Shown piece after piece: positions 49,876 to 61,500 of a stretch of DNA of 64,000 nucleotides; positions within the stretch are counted from its first letter, which is position 1, and each line of letters begins with the position of its first letter. The position numbers were made by a program, and so were the translations under genes. The notes below the pieces were generated by a model, which worked only from the letters and a program-made list of their open reading frames with translations, was not told the origin of the DNA and searched no databases. The DNA lies in contig CM028330.1 of the NCBI GenBank assembly GCA_016647705.1, positions 31,576,649 through 31,640,648 on the forward strand, given 5' to 3'. This DNA comes from Eucommia ulmoides (taxonomy: Eukaryota; Streptophyta; Magnoliopsida; Garryales; Eucommiaceae).

Positions 49876-49883
49876 TATAAATA
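49876..49883 (+). promoter_or_regulatory. TATA-like box of the Athila-like LTR
   Basis: TATAAATA about 520 bp into the LTR, conserved in the 3' LTR and, reversed, in the solo copy (CCCTATAAATACCC near 60915). Likely the core of the LTR promoter. Confidence 0.5.
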
Positions 49884-50329
49884 TCATCATCTCTCCCCCT
49901 ATCTTGAATCCCCTCGGCTATTTGGGCACCTTAGGCCATATTTAGGCTAGGGTTTTAGGAGTTTTAGAGGTGGAGCTCACATCCCGAAGTAGAGAAGACG
50001 GCGAATCGATCGTTGAGCGTTCTTAGCGGTTTATCTTCGGACGAGGCTAAGTTCTTCGATTGTTTTTCCTTATTTCCTTATCTTAGGATCATGTGATCAT
50101 GTTTAGCTCAATTTATATGTTTATACGGTTATGACCGTGAGTTAAATATGGATTGTAGTAGGGATTAACACTATATTTATAAATACGTTGTTTAGATGAT
50201 TTCGGTGTTGCGTTTGTGATTGTTCTTCGTAGTTTGATTGTATTTATCGTATTGTTTGTTTATTATGCTTGGATTGATAAATAGAGAATATGGGGTTTTG
50301 ACAAACCCCGTATTTGGATTGGGGTAAAC

Positions 50330-50730
50330 AAACTCCACGATTCTATAACCCGGTCGGGGTTTGAATCGTAGGCAATCGATGACGTTGGGGCAAGACTTAC
50401 GTGACCTAGGGTCGTTAAGACGTTGAGGGGGACTTCTTCGTTGACTCAAAGTTGCGTTATATCCCTCTTCTTATACTCGAGAGATGTGGTGAGGAAGTTT
50501 ATGAACAGAGATTGTCGATAGGGTAAATACAACATACGATCCAATAACCCGAGAGGGAGTTGGATTGTGTGCAATCAATGACGCTGGGTGAGACTCACGT
50601 GACCTAGGGTCGTTGAGACGTTGAGGGGGACTTCTTCGTTGACTCGAAGTTATGTATTCCCCCGTCTTACACTCGGGAGAGGTGGCGTTGGAGTTTACGT
50701 ACCGAGATTGTCAAATAGGTCAAACACCGT
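50330..50730. repeat. 198-bp direct duplication inside the Athila-like LTR
   Basis: Two units with CACGTGACCTAGGGTCGTT-type sequence followed by GAGGGGGACTTCTTCGTTGA (second occurrence of ACGTGACC at 50597, first at 50399). The same duplication is in the 3' LTR (53860-54260) and in the solo LTR (60110-60450). Confidence 0.8.
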
Positions 50731-53428
50731 AAACGTGAGTAAATCGAGATCGAACACGTATTTGTAAACACGTTAATCCCTAGGCAATTCTTTACCCTAA
50801 AACATATTAGCATATTAGTGTAGTTAATTTATGTTATATTAGTATTAGTTTAATTAATTAAATACATTTGTTTTTCGCCTAGATAAAATTAGATCATGAC
50901 AAACGCGGTAGTCGATAGTAACGACACCAATCCCTGTGGATACGATAACCCGATCTTAACGATCACACTATACTAAAACTTAAACTTGGTATACTTGTGA
51001 GTGTAAGTAGCGGCATATTTCACGCCCTACCAAGTTTTTGGCACGGTTGCCGGGGATTGGCAAAGTAGTTATTATTGATATTGTGTATAAATGACTTAAT
51101 TTTACTTTAGGCATTTCTTTTTATATAATTTTTGTTTGTAGTTTTGTTTTTATTTTTAATGCAGAGTACTTGGTGATGTTAGATCAACGGGTATTGTTGC
51201 GTCCCTTTCGACCGGATTCCAAACCATTTTATGTTGCTTGGCTAAGCATATAAGCTGGTGAGGCGTTTCGTTAAAAGATTGAGCCATCTAAAGCAAAACC
51301 TCGCCAATCTTGAGGGTGTTCTGAAAATGTCGGGCCGAGGACATTAAACCAGGTGCTTCTTGGAAGGCAACCCAAGGTCAAATAAGTTAAATCCGTTACA
51401 TCCGACTTGAATCAGAGGTGAGATCCTTTCACCTCCCAGGTAAGTGTTCTAAACACCATTCGTTAGCATGCTTTAAATTTCATATGTTGAGATTGATGAT
51501 TGGGATCGCTGAGGACACTGTCTATTTTGAGTTCGGAAGTGATGTGTAGTATATAGTATGTTAGTTTATGTGTTACTGTTTTTCTCGTAGTGCATGTGTG
51601 TTTAGGTTAGAATGTGTTTATGTTTTTGTGTTGTTTTTTCATGTTGAGTTTTGCGTTCGTCTGGGCCGTTACCCAATGATGAAAATTACCCCTGGATGTT
51701 TTCGAAGTCAAGGGTAATACCCATGCATGTGTGATTCTGTGTGCTTGACTATGCTTTTTGGTAAAAATTATTGTAGATTCTAATTTGCATGGGCACATAG
51801 ACTCATGTATTTCTATTCAATTGATTTAAGGATGATTATCGATTAGCCAAATTCATGACACATTAAGGATTCTAGAACTTGATTGAGGGGAAACTTGAGG
51901 CGAAATCCTAGTTGAGGTAGTTTAGGAGACGTGATTTAGGCATTCTTTTGTCACTTGAGCCTTTTTAAGCCTACTTTGATACATGTTTATCCCTTGTCAC
52001 CCTGTCAAAGCCTAAATACAAATTCAATTTAGAACACATAAACTAATACCATGGCCAGTGGATCTTTTTCCAAACCTAAATCGCTGAATTTAAAGGCACA
52101 TTTGAGTGAATCAAGTTAGTAATTGTAAATGCTACTTGATGTGAGCAATTGGGTTTAGGGCGAACTTCTTATTGGTTTGGTATTTGAGTACTCACTTGTC
52201 GTTTTAGTTTGTATTTCATACACCTTTTCAATTGTAACAATCAAATAAGTTTGGGGGTGTGTTCGTTGAAAAAAATAATAATTTATTTTTGTTTCTTTGA
52301 CAAGTGAGTATGTTGGTCTTAAATGTTAGTTCGGGATTGTTTTCAATCTATATATGGGGATTTAAGAGTGAATGTGCCAAGTGTAGAGCCTTAGGTAACG
52401 TTATGTTAACAACGTTAACCCGTTTTCTATTCCAAATTACCCTTAGCCAAATAATCCTTAAACCGAACCAAGTCCTAATGATCTTTTTGAACTACTAAAC
52501 CTACATTAGTGGAGAGTGAACCCCAATCAGGCTTTTGGAAATCCTAGTCCTTCGTGGTCTAAGTCATGAATTTCGTTGGGGGATAATCCAATCCGGTTGT
52601 TGTATAGTTATATTATTAAGTCTCGCACTAACACGTTTACAGGATCTAGAATAGTGTTCACCATTATTGCATGTCGAAAATCTAGAACAATCACATGATG
52701 TGTTTTACCGCCTGAACTCGATATGACTGGCGATTGTTGAGGGATAAAAATAAATAGGTCATTAGAAGAATTTAAAACTCACATGTCGTTATGTTTAGAT
52801 TGTTTTAGGATGTTTGTTATTTCATATTAGTTGTATTTTTCATTTTAGTGTGTGTGTTTGGCTCGAGGACTAGCCAAATTTCAAGTTTGGGGGTATTTGA
52901 TAGGTGTAATCTACCTACGTATTTTCAAATTGAATTAAGTTAGTTTTCAAGTGTTTATATAGTATTTTATTATGTTTTAATTAGTTTTTATCTTTTTGTA
53001 TTAAATCAGGTGTGTGGGGCAAAAAGATAGGAAACTGGAGCGAAAACGATGAGATCGAACCAAAAGTGGACGAAGTTACGGTGGATAAACAAGCTCGGAG
53101 GCTAGATTATGAAACAGGCCCACCGCCTAGGCGTCCAGACCACCGCCTAGGCGGTGAAGAAGCTGAGAAAAGAGCAAATGTTACTAACAGACCATGCCTA
53201 GGTGGAAATCTAGTAGAGAAATCAAAGATATGCTACTGACAGCCCATCGCCTAGGCAGAAATCCAGTAGAATGTTCTTCCACGTCTACCGCCTACTTCAC
53301 TACCTAGGCGATCAGCCGAACCGACCTAACTCCACATAGGCGGAAACCCTCTGCACAGCCTTGATATTTATTTAGATATTTTGAGACACTTTGGCTATAA
53401 ATATCATCCCCCTTCCCCTATCTTGAAT

Positions 53429-53442
53429 CCCCCCCCCCCCCC
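53429..53442. repeat. Poly(C) run in the 3' LTR
   Basis: A C run of about 14, absent from the 5' LTR. Confidence 0.9.
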
Positions 53443-54560
53443 GGCCATTTGGGCACCTTAGACCATATTTAGGCTAGGGTTTAGGAGTTTTAGAGGTGGA
53501 GCTCACATCCCGAAGTAGAGAAGACGGCGAATCGATTGTTGAGCGTTCTTAGCGGTTTGTCTTCGGACAAGGCTAAATTATTCGATTGTTTTTCCTTATT
53601 TCTTTATCTTAGGATCATGTGAGCATGTTCAGCTCGATTTATATGTTTATACGGTTATGACCGTGAGTTAAATATGGATTGTAGTAGGGATTAATACGAT
53701 ATTTATAAATACGTTGTTTGGATGATTTTGGTGTTGCGTTTGTGATTGTTCTTTGTAGTTTGATTGTATTTATCGTATTGTTTGTTTATTATGCTTGGAT
53801 TGATAAATGGAGAATAAGGGGTTTTGACAAACCCTGGATTTGGATTGGGGTAAACAAACGCCACGATTCTATAACCTGGTCAGGGTTTGAATCGTGGACG
53901 ATGGACGTTGGGGTAAGACTCACGTGACCTAGGGTCGTTAAGACATTGAGGGGGACTTCTTCGTTGACTCGAAATTGCGTTATATCCCTCGTCTTACACT
54001 CGGGAGAGGTGGTGAGGGAGTTTACGAACGGAGATTGTCGATAGAGTAAATACAACGCACGATCCAATAACCTGCGAGGGAGTTGGATTGTGTGTAATCA
54101 ATGACGCTGGGCGAGACTCACGTGACCTAGGGTCATTGAGATATTGAGGGGAACTTCTTCGTTGACTCGAAATCATGTATTCCCCCGTCTTACACTCGGG
54201 AGAGGTGGCGGTGGAGTTTACGTACCGAGATTGTCAAATAGGTCGAATACCATAAACATGAGTAAATCGAGATCGAACACGTATTTGTAAACACGTTAAT
54301 CCCTAGACAATTCTTTATCCTAAAACATATTGGCATATTAGTGTAGTTAATTTATGTTATATTAGTATTAGTTTAATTAATTAAATACATTTGTTTTTCG
54401 CCTAGATAAAATTAGGTCACGACAAACGCGATATTTGATAGTAACGACACCAATCCCTGTGGATACGATAACCCGATCTTAACGATGATACTATACTAAA
54501 ACTTAGACCTCGTATACTTGCGAGTGTAAGTAGCGGCGTATTTCACGCCCTACCACCCAT

Positions 54561-54780
54561 CTACTTCAATATGTCCACAAAGATGATGTTAGCAGAATTG
54601 CCTGTATCAACCAAGATTCGTCTTACCTCGAAATTGGAGATCCAGAGGGTGATGACCAAGGCATATTTGTGGGGATATACTATCCCCTTGCAATCCTCAT
54701 CAGAGAAAGTGATGATTAGTCCTGATTTCGTATTAACTAATATTGCTTCTCCATAGCAGCGCTCCAGTGCTGCCTCACGG
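54561..54780 (-). mobile_element. Protease active-site part of the Tat element (fossil)
   Basis: The minus strand reads NFEVRRILVDTGNSANIIF, carrying the aspartic protease DTG motif. The rest of the protease domain (SSPYNAILRRPWM) is at 48912-49348, on the far side of the element inserted at 49354-54555. Confidence 0.75.
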
Positions 54781-54889
54781 ACTTTCCTCTTCCGTTTACT
54801 GTTGGTTTATCCAGTAGTAGGTCCAATAGTGTTTATCATGTAGATGACCTCACGATTACTGTTGGGATGATCCACTTTGCAATCTTTGT

Positions 54890-56330
54890 CACGATTTTAA
54901 TGACGACTTTCGCTTCTAGATCTTTTCATGTCCCTTGAACACCCCTGTAAATAGCCACATAACTGACCCATGTCAATTAGTCGCTTGATTACCTTTTTGA
55001 GCTCCCAGTAGTCCTTTGTGTTATGGCTATGGTTCTTGTGGAAATCACAATACTTTGACTTGTTCTTCCTGTTAGACCTTGTGTTTTGCTTGAGAGACCA
55101 TTGAACCACCTCAGATGATCGGATTTCATGAAAAATCCTAGAGATTGGCATCCATAGGCCTAGGAGGTTTGGTTCTTGACGTGCATCCAGTCTAGAACCT
55201 AAACTTCTGGGATGATCTTTCTACTTGTCTGAGTTGCTTCCTTTTGTTCTATTGTCGTCCTTCTCGTTTTGCCTAAGGTGATCTTTGGTTAATATCTTTT
55301 ATTCTCTCGCAAATTTGACATCCTCCAGCTTCATGTAGGGCTTAGCTTTCTCCATCAGCTTAGACATGTTGTTCAAGTTATGCTTGGTAAGAAAGTATTG
55401 AAATCCTCCATGGTACAACCCCGAAATAAATGCATTGATTATGAGGTTTGAGTCACAACTCTCAATGCACGTCAGCTTCTCATTGAATCGGTTTATGTCT
55501 TGACTCAATGACTTCCTCTTCTCTTATCGCAAGGCCAGTAGATAATCAGGTTCCTTCATCAACCTCTGGCAGGTTATGAAACGATTGATGAACATCTTCC
55601 CAAAGTCTTTGAACAATGAGATGGAGTTAGGTGGAAGCTTGTGTGACCACTCCAGGGCAGAGCCTTTTAGGGTAGTAGCGAAAGTTCTACACAACACAGA
55701 GTCACCTGCTCCATATAAGGCCATAACATGCCTTAACTGGCGAATTTGGTCCACGAGGTCCACTTTCCCATCATACTTCTCTAACTTGGTGGGGTCAAAT
55801 TTATCCGAGAGTGGTACAACCAAGATATTTGAGGTGAGTGGCATCTCAGTAACTTTCAACAGCGTATCCAGTTCATCCAGGGGTAGATCTTTCTTCTCCT
55901 TACTTCTGGGCTGTTGATGTGAATCAACTGTCTCAATTCTGTTGAACACATTTCTCTCCGATGGATGGTTGCTAGTATCTTTCTGGACAGCTCTTTCCCC
56001 TTGGAATAATTGGTTTGCAGACTCTGGAGACTCCGCTTCTTCCCCCAAACCGTTAGGGGGTTGTGGCCCCCTTTTTTGCGATCAACTCTTCCATATACTT
56101 GATCACGTCCACTATTTCTGATATTTTCCCCGTAAGGGCGTCGATCTTTGCATTAGTTCTCTACACCTCTGGTGGAGGGTTAGCACGAACCTCTTCCGAA
56201 GCTCCTATAGGAACCTTATTGTCAGCTAGTAGTGGCATGTCATTGCTTTGACTTGGTATTGCTCCTCTTGCTTGTGGTTGCCTCATTATTGGCTCGTGGT
56301 TGCCTCATTATTGCGACGAAAAGTTTTTCT
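54890..56330 (-). mobile_element. Gag region of the Tat element (fossil)
   Basis: The minus-strand gag region includes a charged N-terminus, the capsid-like core (LRHVMALYGAGDSVLCRTFA, LKGSALEWSHKLPPNSI) and, near 55080, the Tat-type zinc-binding segment YCDFHKNHSHNTKDYWELKK. It lies just downstream of the 5' LTR and PBS. Broken. Confidence 0.8.
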
Positions 56331-57053
56331 GTAAACGATTCCCACAGACGGGGCCAAATGATGTTTCCAAAAATTCTCTGCATGTGTAATCAGCTTTTCA
56401 CATGCCGAAAACCTTCTCAACTTCACATTTCAACCTGCAAAACCGATTAGTTCCTAAGAGGGATATCAGTGTGGTGTCAGCCAAAGAATCTCTGGTTTGA
56501 GAATAAGTTAATCTGATTATGAAGAAGGCTCAATGATACATTCCCTTTATATAGACTTAGTAGATTACTGTTGTTTCATTGGTGAAGTCACCTGTTTCAT
56601 GATTTCCTCCTAACGGTATGGGATATGGCCATGATCTTATCCATTAAACTAGGGGAGGATCTTTGTAACATTGCTTCCATAAAATATGGGTCATTACAGT
56701 TAGTCGGCTGTAACGTTCCCCATACATAGGGGGACGTGGAGGTCATGGGTTGACATGTTCTTAGCCTTGTCATCGTGGGTTTTAATTGCTAATTACTGGG
56801 CCTACTTGCGAGGTCTATTACGATCTTTTTCTCGCTAGACTTGATGCGCTCAGCCCAAACCATATGTTGGGTTATATCTTTTAGATCAAATCATTGACCC
56901 GATCCGACCCACTAAGGCTCTCAAGTCTTTGATAGTTATGAGCGGGAGTTTTCTCATATCAAGCCCAACGACATTTCCCCTCCCAATTAAACTCTCTCTA
57001 TCTCTCTCGGAAGCCTCAGGTTTGAGCACGCGCGAGAGATACAGAGAGAGGGA

Positions 57054-57720
57054 GATGGGTGGTCATAATGTTCTTGGTGTTCAAACATACCTCTTTTGGT
57101 ATTCCCTCCAAATCTCTCTGTTGATCCAAACTCAAGTCTTATGTTTCCAATACAAGGTTGGAGAGTTGGATTCTTGGGGCATACCACCTCGGAAAATCTT
57201 AATATTTACACCAAATGGTCCAAAGTTCACACTTTCAACGTTGGAGACTCTCCCTGTAAATTCGTCTTTCAAATGGCCAAATATTTATTCTCACCAAATG
57301 CAAACTTGTAGTCTTTGTTCTTGAACTCTCTCTCTCTTCAGATTTCTTATACGCACCAAGCCGAGATTCAGTAATACAAGTGACAGAAGAATCTTACAAC
57401 AGCTGCAACCTCAAAGATCCGATCTTGTTCATGAAAGATGGCGATTCTCTGTTCAACATTACATCCCCAGGGGAGTTCTATTTCAAGAGTGGAGTTCGTG
57501 CCACTCTGAAAAAACACAGAAACTGCACATTTTTTTGGCTGGAAACGGATCTGATGCAATTTCACCGGCGACGTCATTGCCAGCGACTTTGCCTTCTTAT
57601 CCCACCGTGTTTGGATCTATCCCTGCGCCGGCTTCTTCTTCGCCGGAGCTAAAAACTTTAGTCTTGGTGTCAGCAGCCTTTGGGTTTTTTGTACGTGGAC
57701 TTGTCGGTGGCATGACATGA
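57054..57720 (+). pseudogene. Early nodulin-like protein (phytocyanin) pseudogene, ENODL7/8-like
   Basis: Exon 1 (57054-57255) encodes a short N-terminus with a hydrophobic, signal-like segment, then QYKVGELDSWGI and, in another frame, TSENLNIYTKWSKVHTFNVG. A GT-AG intron (57256-57341) lies where phytocyanin genes usually have theirs. Exon 2 encodes APSRDSVIQVTEESYNSCNL, KDPILFMKDGDSLFNITSPG and EFYFKSGV, then in another frame EKTQKLHIFLAGNGSDAISP, a Pro/Ser-rich stretch and a hydrophobic GPI-anchor-like end. Two one-base frameshifts (near 57183 and 57490) break it; sequence errors are an alternative. ENODLs are cell-surface proteins that lack copper ligands. The Tat 5' LTR ends 93 bp upstream of the ATG, so its promoter was probably displaced. 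Confidence 0.8.
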
Positions 57721-59205
57721 GACCTCAGTTGGAGGTCAAAATTTGTGATACTTCATTTTGGCATTTTTTAATGTAGAGTTGCCCTTCTTTCTTTTTCCTT
57801 TTGGAGAGTATCTGAATTTGTTTTTACAAGATTTGTTTTTGGGTCATGTCATTCTTTTTGGCCATAAAATGTTTCCATCTAGTGTCTCTGTCTTCTTATG
57901 GACAAAATATCGAATTGACGTCGATATATGTTAATTCGGTGTCTTGGATCATTGGATGTTTATTTTTTTTGCTTTCTATTGTATGGATTAATTATACTAG
58001 TGTGCTATACAAGGTAACTGTCATTTTGTCCTTAACAAAATACATTCTCTATCATTTTATAAATACCGATCAACTTTTTATCATTTTTGATCAAATATCA
58101 CTTACCTCTCTTATAGATAAAAAATTAGTAATTTTTTTAATATAATGACAATTTTACCCTTAACTATTTAAAAATATTAGATAATTAAAAACTAAATACA
58201 TAAATAACCCTTTAAACTTATTATATATATATATATATTCATCTTTAATTTTTTTACACTAACATCTCCATTTAAAAAAATATATATATTTTTTAACTCT
58301 TTGTTTAAACAAAATAAAAAAAAAAAACAACAAGAAGAGGAGATTGTGTTCTTCTTCCTCCCTCCCCTTTCTCTCTCTCTCTCCGCCATGGACAGACCCA
58401 TGGCGGAGCATAGATCCATGGAGGATATGTCGCCATCTCTCCAATTTCCCCCCTAAGTTTTTCCAATTCGTTTGCCACCAACAGTTGCTCCTTGGTGCAC
58501 AAATTGGCAAGTTGGAGTACTTCATTGTTCGATATGGTCGAGGCCGATGTAGAATCTATGGAGCTAATTAAGCTCGTGGCAACACTTGTAAGAACCCGAT
58601 AGCGGCTCGAGGAAGAGAAAATATATTAGAGTTTACAGAATGAATTAGGAAATCTTCGGCTTTGGCATCATCAGAAGAATCCAAGAAAGCTTGAGGTCTG
58701 ATATTGAATATGCATTTTTATTGTAAAGTGAATGAAGTGAGGTCCAATTAATCCTAGGATTTGGGGGATATAGAAATATCGGGTGATGGGTGGTTGTGGT
58801 GGATCAATCCGCTTGTGGGATGGATTTTCCTAGCGAGATGGGGGTGGGAGTTGACTACAAGTTTTACCAAATTCCGCTCATGAACTTCAGCGGTGGCGGT
58901 GGGCGGGGTGGGGGCAATGGTGGTAAGAGGGTGGGAGGTAAATACAATTATTTAAAAAGTTAAAAGGTAAAAACTATAATTTTAAAAATAAAGGGGGTGT
59001 TAATGAATTTTTATAAATATAAAAACATAATTTTTTTTCTTCAAAATAACATAAAGACATTTATGTCTTTTTACCAAAAAAATGGTCAAATGAATTAACT
59101 GTTATTTGTAAAATAACAGAGGAGATATCTAGTTAAGGGCAAAAAGACAGGGACAATAAATAGTATAAACCCTTAGGATTAATGTGAATTTCATCATTTA
59201 TGTTT
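57721..59205. other. Intergenic sequence, nothing firm
   Basis: The ENODL 3' flank, an AT-rich stretch with a short (TA)n at 58223-58240, and a higher-GC piece at 58340-58590 whose frames on both strands resemble no protein I know. Confidence 0.4.
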
Positions 59206-59758
59206 TGACGAGGGATATTTTAGAAAGTCCTAAATGATATCACGTATAAGAAAAAATCTACATAGAACACACGTCTAGCTTGATTATAACTCATTGATGT
59301 CATGTGCAACGCACATGAAAGAGAGCCCGATGTTAGGACCTGAGGATTCTACCCGAGATCTCAGGGTAAATATCGAGAACAATGTCAACACCGATGACAA
59401 CCCTAAACCTCCCAAGAGCAGATTATCCTCAGGAGGACCGATGATGAATTGTACCCATCCCAAGTTTGGGAACGGACACTTACAAGCTCTGGAACAGTTA
59501 ATAAATTTCTCTATACAAAGAAATAGGATCATATATTCAACGTAATGGTCCATAACTTCTCAATCCCGTGAATTTCGTGGGCATTGATGGAGATGGTTGA
59601 GATTCAGGAAAACACTTGCCAAACAAGTCTTTCCACTCCTATAAATTCTAAGGAGAGATGCTAGGCAAATGAAAACACTAGTGTTTAAGTGAACATTCTG
59701 CCCAATTTTCACCAAAAACTCTACTTATTTACACACTGAATGTGCAACACTGGCATAT

Positions 59759-61393
59759 TGGTAGTGCGTGAATACGCCGCTACTTTCACTCGCAAGTATA
59801 CGAGGTCAAGTTTTAGTATAGATCGGGAGAGTTAGGGTTATCATGTCCACATGGATTGGTTTTGACTATTATTGAGTACCGCGTTTATCATGACCTAACT
59901 TTATCTAGGCGAAAATAGATGCGTTTAAAATTAATAATACTAATATTAAGTTAATTAATCTAATTAAATTAACTATTCTAATATTATTATGAGATGTTTA
60001 GGGAAAATATTGCCTAGGGATTAACTTTTGTTTACAAAAACATGTTTGGTCTCGTTTTAGTTTACGTTAACGGTGTTCAACTTATCCGACAATCTCAGTT
60101 CGTAAACTTCCTCGCCACCTCTCCCAAGTGTAAGACGGGGGAATACGCGACTTCGTATCAACGAAGAAGTCCCCCTCAACGTCTTAATGACCCTAGGTCA
60201 CGTGAGTCTCGCCCCAACGTCATTGCGCATAATCCAACTCCCGACCGGGTTATTGGATCGTTGCGTTGTATTTACTCTATCGACAATCTCAGTTCTAAAA
60301 CTCCCCCGCCACCTCTCCCGAGTGTAAGACGGGGGAATACATGACTTCGAGTCAACGAAGAAATCCCCCTCAACAACTTAACGACTCTAGGTCACGTGAG
60401 TCTTGTCTCAACGTCATCGATTGTACACAATCCAACTCCCTCACGAGTTATTGGATCGTGGCGTTCATTTATTCTAATCTGAATCCAGGATTTGTCAAAC
60501 CTCGTATTCTCATAACATCATTCTAAGCATGATAAACAAACAATACGACATACACAATTAAAATAACGAAGAACATCCGCAAACAAAACACAAACTCAAC
60601 AAAACAACATTTCCATAAATATATTAATCCCTAGACAAAAACCCGTTTAGCTCATGGCCATAGCCGATTATACAATGAAAACTGAGCTAAACATACTCAA
60701 ACAACAATCCTAAGTTAAGAAATAAAAGAAGGAACAATAGAAACTTAGCCTAGGTCGAAGATTTATCGCTAAAAACGTTTCGAGATCGCTCCTACTTCTT
60801 GGCAACGTGATCTTCTCCTTAGGATTTGAATGAGCACTCCCAAAACCTCTCTCTAAAATATACTAAGTCCTATGGAGCTCTCATGGCCAGAGGTGAGGAG
60901 AGGAAAGGGTATTTATAGGGAAAATATCTAAAATAAATATTTAATCTGTGTAGAGGTGACCACCTAGGCGGTGGGTATGTCGGTTGGGTGATCGCCTCGG
61001 CGGTGAAGTCAGCGGTGGCCTTGGTTGACATTTTGCAGTTTCACCGTCGCGGCGGTGGACGTTCAGCAAGATAATGCCACTCTTTGCGTTTTGACGGCCT
61101 AGGCGGTGGTTTTACTGCTTAGGCGGTGAAACTGCAGTGAGTTTAGGCTTGACTCTGTACTTTGACCGCCGCGGCGGTGGCTGCAAGTTCTGAATTTCAG
61201 CTTCTTTGCCATTTTTACACCATTCTTCCACCGTCTTTGATCCGATGTGATAGTTTTTTATCCATTTTCATCCCGTTTCACCTCAAACACCTGATTTGTA
61301 CAAAAACACATAAAAACATATTAAAACGTACTAAACATACTCGAAAACTAACAATGTTCGAATTGGAAATAGATAGATAATGTACACCTATCA
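59759..61393 (-). mobile_element. Solo LTR of the Athila-like family (family 1)
   Basis: The 1,635 bp unit runs from TGGTAGTGCGTGAATACGCC to ...GTACACCTATCA with a perfect TSD CATAT (59754-59758 and 61394-61398). It is the reverse of the LTRs at 49354 and 52898, more diverged from them than they are from each other. It retains the 198-bp duplication (60110-60450), the TATA-like box (near 60915) and a palindrome cluster (60960-61185). No internal region is present. Confidence 0.88.
60960..61185. repeat. Palindrome cluster in the solo Athila-like LTR
   Basis: Words include CACCTAGGCGGTG, CGCCTCGGCGGTG, CACCGTCGCGGCGGTG, GGCCTAGGCGGTGG, GCTTAGGCGGTG and CCGCCGCGGCGG (near 61167). Some have CTAG at the centre and some CGCG, both self-complementary. 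Confidence 0.8.
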
Positions 61394-61500
61394 CATATCT
61401 ACCCATATGTGCATTGTTTTGTCGGAACCAAAACTCAGCATGATCATATTCCGAATTAAAAGTTAATCATATCTAACGATCTAGTCTTCGGCATCATCAT

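Larger units (their letters stand above)
49354..54555 (+). mobile_element. Internally deleted Athila-like LTR retrotransposon
   Basis: A 5.2 kb element with two LTRs (49354-51032, 52898-54555), both TGATAGGTGT...CACGCCCTACCA, with flanks CCTAT and CCCAT. The PBS TGGCACGGTTGCCGGGGA (51039-51056) matches the 3' end of tRNA-Asp with one or two changes, as in Athila-type gypsy elements. A PPT-like TTTGGGGGTATT precedes the 3' LTR. The 1.87 kb interior encodes no gag or pol; it goes from PBS leader to sequence like the Athila 3' region (TTCTTGGAAGGCAACCCAAG at 51358). It looks structurally whole but non-autonomous. By a rough eye count LTR divergence is about 9% over the first 240 bp. It lies inside the Tat protease. 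Confidence 0.85.
34804..56961 (-). mobile_element. Tat-lineage Ty3/gypsy element, nested and broken
   Basis: LTRs lie at 34804-35457 (3' copy) and 56359-56961 (5' copy). They share ATGTTTCCAAAA at one end and GTTTTC(T/C)CATAT(C/T)A at the other and are flanked by AACCC and AGCCC. Next to the 5' LTR is TGGCCCCGTCTGTGGGAA on the minus strand, a PBS-like sequence typical of Tat elements. The minus-strand order is gag, protease, RT, RNase H, integrase, a tandem-repeat array, then a coding region on the opposite strand before the 3' LTR. Three later insertions (37790-40761, 46035-48906, 49354-54555) break it; without them it is about 11.1 kb. Many breaks; old. Confidence 0.85.
59206..61500 (+). 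repeat. Gypsy-like LTR-type repeat, copy 2, split by a solo LTR
   Basis: It begins TGACGAGGGATATTTTAGAA and is homologous to 26161-26760 (shared GAGAGCCC, GTGCAACA, TGCATTGTTT, GATCATA words). A solo LTR interrupts at 59759-61393. The end is uncertain because similarity to copy 1 fades gradually. Confidence 0.45.

Noticed and set aside
51033-52897. Hidden gene in the interior of the Athila-like element
   Set aside because: Only frames under 70 residues occur, without domains; the sequence resembles Athila untranslated regions.
58192-58590. Possible small gene with ATGGCGGAG-like starts on both strands
   Set aside because: Frames on both strands are short, lack known domains and end quickly; no splice-compatible extension was seen.
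59201-61419. TGTTT flanks as the TSD of the 59206 repeat
   Set aside because: The right TGTTT is also present at the same place in the other copy (26690s), so it belongs to the repeat itself.
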